Shown here one piece after another: positions 7,623 to 15,904 of a stretch of DNA of 52,361 nt (positions are counted from its first letter, which is position 1; every line of letters starts with the position of its first letter). The DNA lies in the NCBI RefSeq assembly GCF_001528745.1, contig NZ_BCNS01000184.1, positions 1 through 52,361 of the forward strand, in the 5' to 3' direction. The position numbers and the translations under genes are program-made. The DNA is from Marinobacterium profundum. Its GTDB lineage: Bacteria > Pseudomonadota > Gammaproteobacteria > Pseudomonadales > Balneatricaceae. The notes under the pieces are model-generated. The model had not been told where the DNA came from, searched no databases, and saw only the letters and a program-made list of their open reading frames with translations.

Positions 7623-8135
7623 TCAGGAGTGCTTGGCCAGAAACTCTTCGTCCAGCTTGAGTTGCTGGTTGCTGTTGACACCCACGCCGCGGCTGCGAAT
7701 GTTTTCAGCGATCTGCTTGGCCTCATCCAGCGAGTGCATTGCGTAGGTACCGCACTGGTAAACGTTCAGCTCGGGGATCTTGCTCTGATCCTGCACGGCG
7801 AGCACGTCATCCATGGCAGCAAGCCAGGCGGCGCCAACACGGGCTTCATCGGGCTGGCCGATCAGGCTCATGTAGAAGCCGGTGCGACAGCCCATGGGAG
7901 AGATATCGATGATCTCGACGCCCTGACCATTGAGGTGATCGCGCATGAAGCCTGCGAACAGATGCTCCAGGGTGTGAATGCCGCGTTCGCTGAGGATTTC
8001 CTCGTTGGGCACGCAAAAGCGCAGGTCGAATACGGTAATGGTATCGCCGCCAGGCGTGGTCATGGACTTGGCGACACGTACTGCCGGCGCCGCCATGCGG
8101 GTGTGGTCTACGGTAAAGCTGTCGAGCAGTGGCAT
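7623..8135 (-). CDS. luxS: S-ribosylhomocysteine lyase
   Basis: A 170-residue enzyme that cleaves S-ribosylhomocysteine to homocysteine and DPD, the precursor of autoinducer 2. The iron ligands H54 and H58 (HTLEH) and C128 (YQCGTY) are all present, as is the catalytic C83 (MGCRTGF). The sequence is very close to enteric LuxS over its whole length. Placed near metA, it belongs to the activated-methyl cycle. It follows the aminopropyltransferase-like gene, with a T-less hairpin (8209-8231) in between. Confidence 0.96.
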   Translation of the reverse strand: MPLLDSFTVDHTRMAAPAVRVAKSMTTPGGDTITVFDLRFCVPNEEILSERGIHTLEHLFAGFMRDHLNGQGVEIIDISPMGCRTGFYMSLIGQPDEARVGAAWLAAMDDVLAVQDQSKIPELNVYQCGTYAMHSLDEAKQIAENIRSRGVGVNSNQQLKLDEEFLAKHS

Positions 8136-8208
8136 CTTGTGTCCTCTAAAAACGTGTCGATGGGGTACCGAATACGCCCATTATCCCAGCCCTGCGCAGG
8201 CAATACTA

Positions 8209-8231
8209 CCGCAGACACCAGGTGTCTGCGG
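8209..8231. other. Intercistronic hairpin between the spermidine-synthase-like gene and luxS
   Basis: An 11-bp inverted repeat, ccgcagacacc at 8209-8219 and its exact complement at 8221-8231, with no T-run on either side. It may protect or process mRNA between the two genes, or be a weak Rho-dependent site. Confidence 0.4.
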
Positions 8232-8262
8232 GATGTGCAGCAGCTTGGTTGGAAGCTATAGC

Positions 8263-9078
8263 TTAGATTGGTTTCAGTTGGTTGAGCAGGCGCTGCAGTG
8301 GGATACCCAGAGTCTTGCCCAGTTGCTTGGCATGTTGCTGCAAGCGCCTTGGGTTGCTCTGCGGCAGGCCTCCCTTGAAGGCGAGTACGATGAGGTTGCC
8401 ACCATTAACCGGGCACAGCAGGCACTGGCCGTCGAACAGGTCTTTCATGCGGGTCAGCGCCGAGCGATTGCGGGCCTGGCCCTGATCCCACAGGTTCAGT
8501 ACCAGCATGCCCTGATCATTCAGCAGATTGTAGCAGTCGGACTGAAAATCCTGTTCCAGCTGAATCAGCTGCATGCCATCATCCAGGTAAAGGTCGCTGA
8601 AAATGATGTCGGTCTTGGTTGTGCCGCGGGCGGCAAAGGCTTCGGCATCGTCGATCAGCAGCTCAAAACGGTCGGTTTCGGTCAGGGAAAGCCAGTTGCG
8701 GGCTATATCCACCACCTGCTGGCGCAGCTCGACAACGGTCAGTTGCATCTGTGCATCGTAGGCCTGCAGGCAGTTGCTGAGGTTGCCGCCGCCCAGGCCA
8801 AACAGAGATACATGGGCCGGATTCGGCATATAGAGGAGGGCCAGTAACATGGCCTGCACATATTCAAACACCGGCAGTGCCGGGTTTGTCATATCGATAC
8901 AGCTTTGTTCGCCGCCATCACCAAAGGACAGGTAGCGTCGTGGCCCGTCTTCAAGCACGCAGACCGGGCCCCATTCGTCGTAAGCACGGTAGAGTTCCTG
9001 ACCAGGCAGGGAGTTGCGGATGGCCCGATGCGATTCGTCCGAATCGGTGGCGGCAAAGTATTCGAGCATCGAGGACAT
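8263..9078 (-). CDS. Spermidine synthase-like methyltransferase-fold protein
   Basis: A 271-residue Rossmann-fold protein of the polyamine aminopropyltransferase (SpeE-like) family. The glycine-rich nucleotide loop is SLFGLGGGNLSNCL (about 102-115), followed by the VVELRQQVVDIAR acidic loop and the DIIFSDLYLDD segment. True spermidine synthases have GGGDGG in the loop and a catalytic YDVIxxD; here GGGNLS replaces the former and SDLYLDD the latter, so polyamine transfer is uncertain. No membrane segments. Start at 9078 follows aggaaa; the frame is open to 9276 but that extension has no protein character and crosses the orphan terminator region. Context next to luxS and metA (SAM metabolism) fits a decarboxylated-SAM or SAM-binding enzyme. 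Confidence 0.75.
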   Translation of the reverse strand: MSSMLEYFAATDSDESHRAIRNSLPGQELYRAYDEWGPVCVLEDGPRRYLSFGDGGEQSCIDMTNPALPVFEYVQAMLLALLYMPNPAHVSLFGLGGGNLSNCLQAYDAQMQLTVVELRQQVVDIARNWLSLTETDRFELLIDDAEAFAARGTTKTDIIFSDLYLDDGMQLIQLEQDFQSDCYNLLNDQGMLVLNLWDQGQARNRSALTRMKDLFDGQCLLCPVNGGNLIVLAFKGGLPQSNPRRLQQHAKQLGKTLGIPLQRLLNQLKPI

Positions 9079-9149
9079 GGGTTTTCCTGACGAGGTGAAA
9101 TTTTCAGCGGCCAATTGTACCTTGCCTGCGGTGACAGGGAAGCCTTGTC

Positions 9150-9308
9150 TGCACACTGAAGATACAGCTAAATGATCCGAACAATTGTTTAATTTATTCG
9201 CAAATGACGGGAACCATACGCCTGAGCCTTGTGTCATACCCCATGCAAGCGAGAAGTTCTCCAGCAGAGTTTCCAAGTTTCAGCGGCCCCAGTGGCCGCT
9301 TTTTTTTA
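9150..9308 (+). ncRNA. Possible small RNA ending at an orphan terminator
   Basis: A textbook plus-strand terminator (9282-9308) follows about 200 bases with no plus-strand gene; both flanking genes are on the minus strand. Weak promoter-like boxes lie at 9147-9176 (TTGTCT, then a TAAAT-type box) and around 9185. The span does not match the small RNA families I can recall (6S, Spot 42, RsmY/Z). The 5' end is a guess. Confidence 0.3.
9282..9308 (+). terminator. Strong Rho-independent terminator with no plus-strand gene before it
   Basis: Stem agcggcc (9282-9288) and ggccgct (9294-9300) around a five-base loop, followed by a run of eight T including the last stem base. On the minus strand there is no T-run, so it acts rightward. 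Confidence 0.72.
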
Positions 9309-9398
9309 CCCTGAAAAAAGTCAGCGGCCTGCAGGACTCGGCATCGTCTATCTTCTGTTCTGTTCTTGACCGGGTAATTTTGAGCAGGGGCGCAAAAT

Positions 9399-9440
9399 AA
9401 AAAAAAGGGCATCGCGGCGCTTGTGGCGCCACGATGCCCT
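9399..9440 (-). terminator. Terminator of the DUF1302-DUF1329 operon
   Basis: On the minus strand, stem agggcatcg (9440-9432) pairs with cgatgccct (9414-9406) and is followed by a run of eight T; a second inner arm (ggcgc/gcgcc) extends it. It lies 57 bases after the DUF1329 stop codon. Confidence 0.9.
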
Positions 9441-9496
9441 GTATTCCGCAAGATGGCGCGGTAGGGGGCTATTGAGTCGATTAGGCTAGCAGGCTG

Positions 9497-10849
9497 CTAG
9501 CGTTTACCCATGCGACGTACCGCCTGGGGCGTAAAGTCGCTGTGGGAGAAACGCTGGCTAAAGTCAAAGCCGATGCCTTCTTCGTTGGTCAGGCTGCCGA
9601 CCAGGTAGCGGCCGGACTGCAGATCGTAGAGGGCTTCGGCTACCAGCCAGGGCACCTGTACATCGCGGTACTGGAACTGGTGTGCTTCAGCGACACGCCA
9701 GAGTTCTCCGCGACCATCGTAATGATCCACGATGCTGGCCTGCCAGCTGTCCTCGTCTATGTAGAAGACGCGTTTGGCGTAGATATGCCGCTCGCCGCTC
9801 TTGAGCGTGGCTTCAACCTTCCAGACCCGGTGCAGCTCATAGCGGGTCAGTTCTGGGTTGATGTGGCCAGGCTGCAGGATTTCCTCGTATTTGAGTCCGC
9901 GGTCGGCCAGCTTGAAGCTGTTATAAGGTATATAAAGTTCCTGCTTGCCGATCAGCTTCCAGTCGTAGCGGTCGGGGGCGCCATTAAACAGGTCTAGGTT
10001 GTCGGTGGTGCGCTGGCCATCGGTTGCTGTACCCGGTGCATCATAGGCCACTTCAGGTGCACGGCGAACGCGGCGCTGACCGGCGTTGTAGGTCCAGGCC
10101 TGGCGTGGCTGGCTGACCTGATCCAGAGTTTCATGCACCAGCAGGATGTTGCCGGTCAGGCGAGCGGGCGCCTCCACTTCCTGTACGAAATAGAACAGGA
10201 TGTTGTCATCCTTGGCCTTGTCGGCGCCGCCTTCCAGGTAGGTCGGCCAGGTCATTTTTTCGTTGATCTTCACCGGCGTAAAGTTGCCATTGCTCTGTAC
10301 GGGTACCTGCACGAAGGTACGTTCCATAGCTCCGCCACGGTAGCGGGTCATGTGGTTCCATATCACTTCCAGGCCCGTTTCCGGTATCGGGAAGGCGCTG
10401 CCTTCCTGCAGGTTACGCACGCCGTAACCGTTGTCCGTCAGGCTTGCTGAGAGCGCATTCTGGCGGATCGCAGCATAGACTGAGTCCGGGTAGGCCGCGG
10501 TGCGGTGAGTGGGGTACACATTCATTTTGTAGCTGTCGGGGTAGCGTTTGAACATCGCCAGCTGCCCGGGTGACAGCTGGTCGGCATGGCTGTCGACATT
10601 GGCTGCGGTAATGGTCAGAAGTGGCGTTTCACCGGCATAAGGATCGCTGTAACGATCGCCGCTGGAGGCTGGCATGCCGCCGTCCCATGCCGGGATGGTA
10701 CCCGCGGCATTACCGGCTTTCTCTGCCCCGACCGGAGTCAGATCAGTGCCCAGGCGCGCCTGCTGCTGCTCCGAGATAGCAGCATATAGGCCGCTACTCA
10801 GAAAGCTGGTCAGGGCCGTGGCCGTGAGAAGGGGAATCATTTTTATCAT
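9497..10849 (-). CDS. DUF1329 periplasmic/outer-membrane lipoprotein-fold protein
   Basis: A 450-residue exported protein. The signal peptide (about 1-23, cleaved after LYA) is followed by the typical opening of the family, a short helix then TPVGAEKAGNAAGTIPAWDGG. Later blocks such as RRAPEVAYDAPGTATDGQRT and YDWKLIGKQELYIPYN are characteristic. DUF1329 proteins have a LolB/LppX-like half-barrel able to hold hydrophobic ligands and are nearly always encoded with DUF1302 outer-membrane proteins, as here (29 bases downstream). The pair is widespread in Pseudomonas and marine gammaproteobacteria, often induced by hydrophobic carbon sources; the function is not settled. The operon is divergent from an AraC-type regulator. 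Confidence 0.88.
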   Translation of the reverse strand: MIKMIPLLTATALTSFLSSGLYAAISEQQQARLGTDLTPVGAEKAGNAAGTIPAWDGGMPASSGDRYSDPYAGETPLLTITAANVDSHADQLSPGQLAMFKRYPDSYKMNVYPTHRTAAYPDSVYAAIRQNALSASLTDNGYGVRNLQEGSAFPIPETGLEVIWNHMTRYRGGAMERTFVQVPVQSNGNFTPVKINEKMTWPTYLEGGADKAKDDNILFYFVQEVEAPARLTGNILLVHETLDQVSQPRQAWTYNAGQRRVRRAPEVAYDAPGTATDGQRTTDNLDLFNGAPDRYDWKLIGKQELYIPYNSFKLADRGLKYEEILQPGHINPELTRYELHRVWKVEATLKSGERHIYAKRVFYIDEDSWQASIVDHYDGRGELWRVAEAHQFQYRDVQVPWLVAEALYDLQSGRYLVGSLTNEEGIGFDFSQRFSHSDFTPQAVRRMGKR

Positions 10850-10878
10850 TATGCTGTGTCTCCGCTTGCAGTCAGAAT

Positions 10879-12687
10879 TCAGAACGCCACCGAGGCACTG
10901 AGCGATACAAAATCCCGGTCTTCCAGTTCGTTGTAATCGCCGCCAAAGAAGTTGGTGTAGGCCAGCTGTACCGAGTACTGGTTCAGGTATTCACCGGTGA
11001 GGCTCAGGCTGAGTGCTTTCTGATCCTCACTGAATGCGGCACCAGGCTGAGGCCCGTAACCTTTAACGCCGTGCTTGAAGCTCACTTCGGGTGTCAGGCT
11101 TATGCCTGCGAAGGCGTTAGGGTATTCCAGCGAACCCCTGGCGACATAGCCAAAGGAGTCGGCCGTTACAAAGCCATCGTTGTCACCAGCCGTGTAACCA
11201 AAGGCGCCATTGCGGCCGTATTTGAGCTCGTCGGCGCTTTCATCAAAGTTGTGAATGTGCGTCCAGGCCAGTTCGCCCACCAGGGTAAGGCGGCTGGCTC
11301 CCAGTACACGGTCATAGAGCTTTACGAAGGTTGTTTGCACTTGGGTCACATCAAATGCTGTGTAACCGTCTATTTCCGAGCCAAAGGGAACCGAGGAGCC
11401 GGTGTGCTGATCGATGCCGCTGTTGCCGGTGCCACCGTTGGTGAGTATGCCGGCGACCAGCTGTGGCCCGTTGATCTGAATTGGCAGGTCGCGCTTGTGG
11501 CTGATTTCACCGGACCAGGCCAGATCACCCAGGCTGGTATTGAAGCTCAGGCCCAGCAGGCGTATGTCTTCCGGGTACTCGACGAAATATTCGGACGCCA
11601 GGGTTGCTGGCAGGCCGAAACCTGAGAGTGCCGGATTGAATTTCTTCACGCCGCTGCTGATCGGCAGGCGGCTGTGGTACTGGGCTGCGTAGAGGCCAAA
11701 TTCGGTGCTGTTGAGCTCTTCTGCGAAGTAACGCAGGGCAAAACCGAACTGACCGTCATCGTCGGCGTCGCGGTGGCCATCGGCATTGCGCTTCACTACC
11801 AGCGGCAAGGCAGAGTTGAAGTAGGCCTCATCATTGAGGAAGTTCAGCGAACCGCTGTTGATGCGGATACCATCACAGCCTTCGGCACCAAAGTCATTGT
11901 TGGAGAAGTAGGTGCCGCAGCCATCAATGGAGGTGGCTTCCCACTTGAACTGATAGAAGCCTTCAAGGCTAAGGTTGTCGGTCAGGCCGACGGAGCCGAA
12001 TGCCATATTAACCGGCAGCAGGCCTTCTTTAACCTCGGCGCCGGCGCGGCGGAAGGCGCTAACATCGAAGGGATTGATGACATTAATGCCGCCCTGGATG
12101 AAGCTGCTTTCGCCCCAGTTGACGACCTGGCGACCGAGTCTCAGGTCGACCGGTTTGCCGTCGATATCATATTCGCCGTACCAGTAAGCATCGAGTAGTT
12201 CGATGCCGGAAAATTTGGAAAAGTCATCGAAGTTGGAGTCGTTCAGCTCGGCGCCCGGCTCATAGCCGTTAGGCGCATGGCCGTGGTCTCGGCTGCCGTT
12301 CTCAAGCTCGGCGTCGAACCAGTACTTGCCCCTGGCAAAGAACCCCATATCACCGTAACGCAGCTCCAGGTCGTGTATGCCCTTTACGGTCTTGGAGAAG
12401 GTTTCGCCCTGCTTGAAATTCTGATTGCCATCATCGTAGCTGCCGGAACCTTTACTGGTGCCACCGTTGGGCTGGGAAATCAGGCTCTGCTTGGCATCGT
12501 TAAGACGCCAGCTGGCGCCGACCGATATTTGCGAGTCGAAGCGGCCTTCGATTTCGCCAAGCTGGAATTCAACTGCAGCGGCCGGTGCCGCGGCGCCGGC
12601 CAGCAGCAGGGCACAGGCGAGGGGGTGGAGCATGAAGGCCGGGGCTTTCAGGTTCGCCACTGTACTAACCCCATTATTTATTGCCAT
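10879..12687 (-). CDS. DUF1302 outer-membrane beta-barrel protein
   Basis: A 602-residue protein with an N-terminal hydrophobic signal segment ending in APAAA just before VEFQLGEIEGRFDSQISVGAS, the usual family opening. Alternating polar/apolar strands run throughout and the protein ends in VSLSASVAF, a terminal-phenylalanine signature recognised by the BAM machinery. DRRLGRQVVNWGES-type text (LRLGRQVVNWGES near 200) is diagnostic for DUF1302. A Cys pair lies in GCGTYFSNN...EGCDG. The start at 12687 follows aaggtg at the right spacing; a GTG three codons earlier is possible. It probably forms an outer-membrane channel or export pore for a hydrophobic substrate together with the DUF1329 protein. 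Confidence 0.87.
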   Translation of the reverse strand: MAINNGVSTVANLKAPAFMLHPLACALLLAGAAAPAAAVEFQLGEIEGRFDSQISVGASWRLNDAKQSLISQPNGGTSKGSGSYDDGNQNFKQGETFSKTVKGIHDLELRYGDMGFFARGKYWFDAELENGSRDHGHAPNGYEPGAELNDSNFDDFSKFSGIELLDAYWYGEYDIDGKPVDLRLGRQVVNWGESSFIQGGINVINPFDVSAFRRAGAEVKEGLLPVNMAFGSVGLTDNLSLEGFYQFKWEATSIDGCGTYFSNNDFGAEGCDGIRINSGSLNFLNDEAYFNSALPLVVKRNADGHRDADDDGQFGFALRYFAEELNSTEFGLYAAQYHSRLPISSGVKKFNPALSGFGLPATLASEYFVEYPEDIRLLGLSFNTSLGDLAWSGEISHKRDLPIQINGPQLVAGILTNGGTGNSGIDQHTGSSVPFGSEIDGYTAFDVTQVQTTFVKLYDRVLGASRLTLVGELAWTHIHNFDESADELKYGRNGAFGYTAGDNDGFVTADSFGYVARGSLEYPNAFAGISLTPEVSFKHGVKGYGPQPGAAFSEDQKALSLSLTGEYLNQYSVQLAYTNFFGGDYNELEDRDFVSLSASVAF

Positions 12688-12831
12688 TTCGTTCACCTTG
12701 GCTTCTTATTGTTGTTCGGTAACTGCGCTTTTAGAAGCCACAGTTTCTGTTCTTTCTATAAAAACGGTTACTTATAATCGGTCAGCTAAACTGTAGCTGT
12801 TGATTAGAGTCCCCAGTTTTGACGAATTTAG

Positions 12832-12849
12832 TGTCGTTGAACAATGACA
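12832..12849. promoter_or_regulatory. Imperfect inverted repeat in the divergent DUF1302/AraC promoter region
   Basis: TGTCGTT and AATGACA flank a four-base centre with one mismatch in the arms. It lies midway in the 271-bp divergent region, where the AraC-type regulator would be expected to bind. AraC proteins more often use direct repeats, so this is only a candidate. Confidence 0.35.
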
Positions 12850-12958
12850 TTAAACATCAGATTAACTGACAAATGAACGCGAGCTCTTGCCCTCCGTGGC
12901 TAGTGATTACTGTATGCGACTGTAATTAGTAGATAAGTTGCATTCTAGAGGTGTATTT

Positions 12959-14017
12959 ATGGATCGCAAGATGACAGTTCCCGCTGGCTATGCGCGTCAT
13001 CTTTTGTCACAGGCGCGTGCCCAGGGCCTGGATGTGACGGGATTGCTGCAGCAGGTGGGCCTTGATGCTGAGGAAATTGAGCAGGACGGGGCGCTTTCTG
13101 CCGTTAAGTTCGGCGCGCTCTATCAGCAATTTATGCAGAGTGCCCAGGATGAGTTCTTTGGCATGCTCAGTTCCGGCAAGGTGCCCAATGGCACCTTTCG
13201 TCTGATGTGTCATTGCATCATTCACTGTCGGTCGCTGGAGCGTGCCATCTGGCGCTGTGGCGACTTTCTGGATATTTGCCGTGGCACCCTGGCCAAGCCA
13301 GTGCTGGTGCGCAAGGGGCGCTATGCCAAGTTGTCGCTGTCGCCGGTTGATCATGTCGACCTGGAGAGTTTCAATGGCCTGCTGCAGGAGCAGCCGGCGG
13401 AAAAGGTGCGTACCTCGTTGTCGATGTGGCACCACTTTATCAGCTGGCTGATCGGCAACCGGCTGGAGTTGAAAGCGGCTTACTTCATGTTTGACCGACC
13501 CGAGGTCGTGGATCATTACCGCACGCTGTTTCAGTCTGAAGTGAAGTTCAGTCAGCACGAGAATGCCATTATTTTCCCGCAGCGCTTTCTGGATTATCCC
13601 GTGGTGCAGACGGAAGAAACGCTGCGGGGTTTTCTGAAAACGGCGCCCTATCAGCTAATCGTGATGGTGGATGATGACCAGAGCCTCAAGGCGCAGGTGG
13701 TAGCGATGATAGGCAAGGATTTCAGCCGTGAGCTGCCAGGTTCGGAGGAGGTTGCCAAGGCGGTGAACATGTCGGTGTCGACTCTGCGTCGGCGCCTGCT
13801 TGAGGAAGGTACGTCCTATCAGAAGATAAAGGATGATTGTCGCAAGGCTGCCGCCATGAACTATATGAACTCGCCGCAGCTGGCGATTAACGATGTGGCG
13901 GCGTTGATGGGGTTTGACGAGCCATCGGCGTTCTTTCGCTCCTTCAAAAAATGGACTGGAATGACGCCGGGTGAATATCGCAAAAGTGATGCCTTTCGAG
14001 GACTCTACCAAAAGTAG
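12959..14017 (+). CDS. AraC-family transcriptional regulator
   Basis: A 352-residue DNA-binding protein. Residues about 20-215 form the Arabinose_bd-type sensing domain found in OruR/ArgR-like regulators (GLDVTGLLQQVGLDAEEI opening). The last 100 residues hold two helix-turn-helix motifs (VAKAVNMSVSTLRRRLLEEG and INDVAALMGFDEPSAFFRSF), ending with the family's FKKWTGMTPGEYR. The ATG at 12959 is preceded by agaggtg; an upstream TTG in frame is less likely. It is transcribed away from the DUF1302-DUF1329 operon and probably controls it in response to a small, perhaps lipid-like, effector. A T-less hairpin at 14130-14148 follows the gene. Confidence 0.88.
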   Translation: MDRKMTVPAGYARHLLSQARAQGLDVTGLLQQVGLDAEEIEQDGALSAVKFGALYQQFMQSAQDEFFGMLSSGKVPNGTFRLMCHCIIHCRSLERAIWRCGDFLDICRGTLAKPVLVRKGRYAKLSLSPVDHVDLESFNGLLQEQPAEKVRTSLSMWHHFISWLIGNRLELKAAYFMFDRPEVVDHYRTLFQSEVKFSQHENAIIFPQRFLDYPVVQTEETLRGFLKTAPYQLIVMVDDDQSLKAQVVAMIGKDFSRELPGSEEVAKAVNMSVSTLRRRLLEEGTSYQKIKDDCRKAAAMNYMNSPQLAINDVAALMGFDEPSAFFRSFKKWTGMTPGEYRKSDAFRGLYQK

Positions 14018-14146
14018 GCCGCAGGTACCTGCGCATGACGCGGCCATGCCCGGGTCTGTGAGAGCTTTGCGGCCTGGTCTTGGGAGCAATATTGAGCGGT
14101 ATTTTAACAAAAGCTAAATATTTATAAGAAACAGCCTCTTAGGCTG

Positions 14147-14174
14147 TTGACAGTGAAATTCATTCGGGTAATAT
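14147..14174 (+). promoter_or_regulatory. Sigma-70 promoter of the tRNA cluster
   Basis: TTGACA at 14147-14152 and TAATAT at 14169-14174, 16 bases apart, end 15 bases before the first tRNA. The -35 box overlaps the arm of a hairpin (14130-14148) that follows the AraC gene. Confidence 0.8.
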
Positions 14175-14189
14175 ACGCGCCACTCCTTC

Positions 14190-14277
14190 GGAGGGATGGC
14201 TGAGTGGCCGAAAGCACCGGTCTTGAAAACCGGCGAGTCGAGAGGCTCCCTGGGTTCGAATCCCAGTCCCTCCGCCA
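14190..14277 (+). tRNA. tRNA-Ser(UGA)
   Basis: An 88-base class II tRNA with a long variable arm, anticodon TGA in loop CTTGAAA, acceptor GGAGGGA pairing with TCCCTCC, discriminator G, and encoded CCA. First of five tRNAs. Confidence 0.97.
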
Positions 14278-14298
14278 TTGAAGGAGTATTGCTGTCGT

Positions 14299-14374
14299 TC
14301 CCTGATAGCTCAGTTGGTAGAGCAGTAGACTGTTAATCTATTGGTCGCTGGTTCGAGTCCAGCTCGGGGAGCCA
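14299..14374 (+). tRNA. tRNA-Asn(GUU)
   Basis: A 76-base cloverleaf with anticodon GTT in loop CTGTTAA, acceptor TCCCTGA pairing with TCGGGGA (one G-T pair), and encoded CCA. Confidence 0.97.
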
Positions 14375-14379
14375 TATGT

Positions 14380-14455
14380 GGGTCGTTAGCTCAGTTGGTA
14401 GAGCAGTTGGCTTTTAACCAATTGGTCATAGGTTCGAATCCTATACGACCCACCA
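14380..14455 (+). tRNA. tRNA-Lys(UUU), copy 1
   Basis: A 76-base cloverleaf with anticodon TTT in loop CTTTTAA, T-arm GGTTCGAATCC, encoded CCA. Identical to the copy at 14486. Confidence 0.97.
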
Positions 14456-14485
14456 GTTTTATCGTGTTATAGTTTTACCGCTTTT

Positions 14486-14561
14486 GGGTCGTTAGCTCAG
14501 TTGGTAGAGCAGTTGGCTTTTAACCAATTGGTCATAGGTTCGAATCCTATACGACCCACCA
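14486..14561 (+). tRNA. tRNA-Lys(UUU), copy 2
   Basis: Identical in all 76 bases to the copy at 14380-14455, 30 bases downstream of it, indicating recent tandem duplication or gene conversion. Confidence 0.97.
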
Positions 14562-14575
14562 GTTTTGCCCTTTAT

Positions 14576-14651
<76 letters not shown>

Positions 14652-14848
14652 CTTTTCCTCTTTCTGAGGGAAGGTTCACAAATTCTGTAATATCCTGTCT
14701 TGATATTTTGTAGTGACGACTCTTAATTGGGTCTTTTCTGCGTTGCATCCATTTTTTATTTGTTGCTTTTTTCTGCTTGTCTGGGCCGGCACCTGTTCAC
14801 TTGACGTGGGTCAGGCTTTATCAAATCTGCGGATAATGGGTTAAGGGG

Positions 14849-15880
14849 ATGGCTTTGGGGAAGGGAAATGCGGTACCTGTTTTGGGGGTGATATTGCTCA
14901 CCTGGCTGCTGCAGGGGTGTGGTCAGTGGATTAAAAATGGGAGTGCATCGCAGATAAGTGGTGAAGTGACCTATAGAGAGCGCATGGCGTTGCCCCCTGG
15001 CACCCGCACTCGGGTCTTGCTGGAGGATGTGAGCAAGGCTGATGCACCGTCTGTGTTGCTGGCCGAGCAAACAATCGAGTCGGCAACGAATGTGCCTATT
15101 CCGTTTCGCCTCAGTTATGATCCTGAGGTCATTGAACCGCGGCATCGCTACGCGCTGCGGGCAGAAATCCGTGCCGCAGATGGACAGTTGCTCTGGGTCA
15201 CTACGGGCTTTCACGGAATTCTGGGTAGCAATCAGCCGAGGCAGGGGCTGACGCTGGTGTTGCAGTCGGCGGCGCTAGAGGTCGCAGCGCAACAGCCTGC
15301 GGCGGTCAATGTCGAAGCCGCGCGAACCTATGTCTATGAATGTGGCGAGCTTGACGCCGTCGTGCATACCGAGCCTGGCCGGCTAACCCTGTTGGCTCAG
15401 GGGTCGGAAAGCCGGCTTGAGCAGGTTCCCAGCGCCTCTGGTGTGCGTTATGAGGGCGAGGGGCGGCTGTTCTGGACTCAGGGCGAAGCGGCATTGCTGG
15501 AAATTGATGGGCAGCGCTACGGGGGCTGTCGCAGCAATGCGGCAAAGGCACCCTGGGCGGATGCGGCTTATCGCGGTGTCGATTTCCGGGCCCTGGGCAA
15601 TGAACCTGGCTGGCTACTGGAAGTCGACGAGGGCAAGGATCTGCGCCTGGTGACGGATTACGGCGAGCGCAGCCTTTATCTGCCGGCCCCTGCGCCGCGT
15701 TTTGAGGGCGGCATTGTACGTTACTCGATCCGGACAAAGACGCACGATGTAGAGCTGAATATCGAGCCCAGAGCCTGCCAGGACAGTATGAGCGGAGCGG
15801 CTTTTGAAGCCAGGGTGAGGCTGCAGCTTGATGGTCAGGAATATCTTGGCTGTGGTCGCTATCTGTCAACGGCACGTTAG
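14849..15880 (+). CDS. Three-domain lipoprotein: YbaY-like, MliC-like and COG3650-like
   Basis: A 343-residue envelope lipoprotein. The signal ends in a lipobox LQGC with the lipidated cysteine at C24. About 37-135 is a YbaY/YscW-type domain (ISGEVTYRERMALPPGTRTRV...). About 160-230 is an MliC-type membrane-bound lysozyme inhibitor domain (TYVYECGELDAVV...YGGC). About 243-340 matches the COG3650 type (FRALGNEPGWLLEVDEG). The lysozyme-inhibitor fold suggests a role in shielding peptidoglycan from host or predator lysozymes. The first in-frame ATG was used; aaggggatgg is part of the upstream ribosome region. It is convergent with greB and follows the tRNA cluster after 197 bases without other features. 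Confidence 0.8.
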   Translation: MALGKGNAVPVLGVILLTWLLQGCGQWIKNGSASQISGEVTYRERMALPPGTRTRVLLEDVSKADAPSVLLAEQTIESATNVPIPFRLSYDPEVIEPRHRYALRAEIRAADGQLLWVTTGFHGILGSNQPRQGLTLVLQSAALEVAAQQPAAVNVEAARTYVYECGELDAVVHTEPGRLTLLAQGSESRLEQVPSASGVRYEGEGRLFWTQGEAALLEIDGQRYGGCRSNAAKAPWADAAYRGVDFRALGNEPGWLLEVDEGKDLRLVTDYGERSLYLPAPAPRFEGGIVRYSIRTKTHDVELNIEPRACQDSMSGAAFEARVRLQLDGQEYLGCGRYLSTAR

Positions 15881-15904
15881 CAGGCGGTTTATGCCTGGTC
15901 GGCC

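Noticed and set aside
9150-9308. 6S RNA, Spot 42 or RsmY/Z
   Set aside because: No long closing stem as in 6S, no repeated GGA loops as in RsmY/Z, and no Spot 42 core. Kept only as an unnamed candidate.
12938-12958. TTG start seven codons upstream for the AraC-type regulator
   Set aside because: The ATG at 12959 is preceded by agaggtg and fits family starts better.
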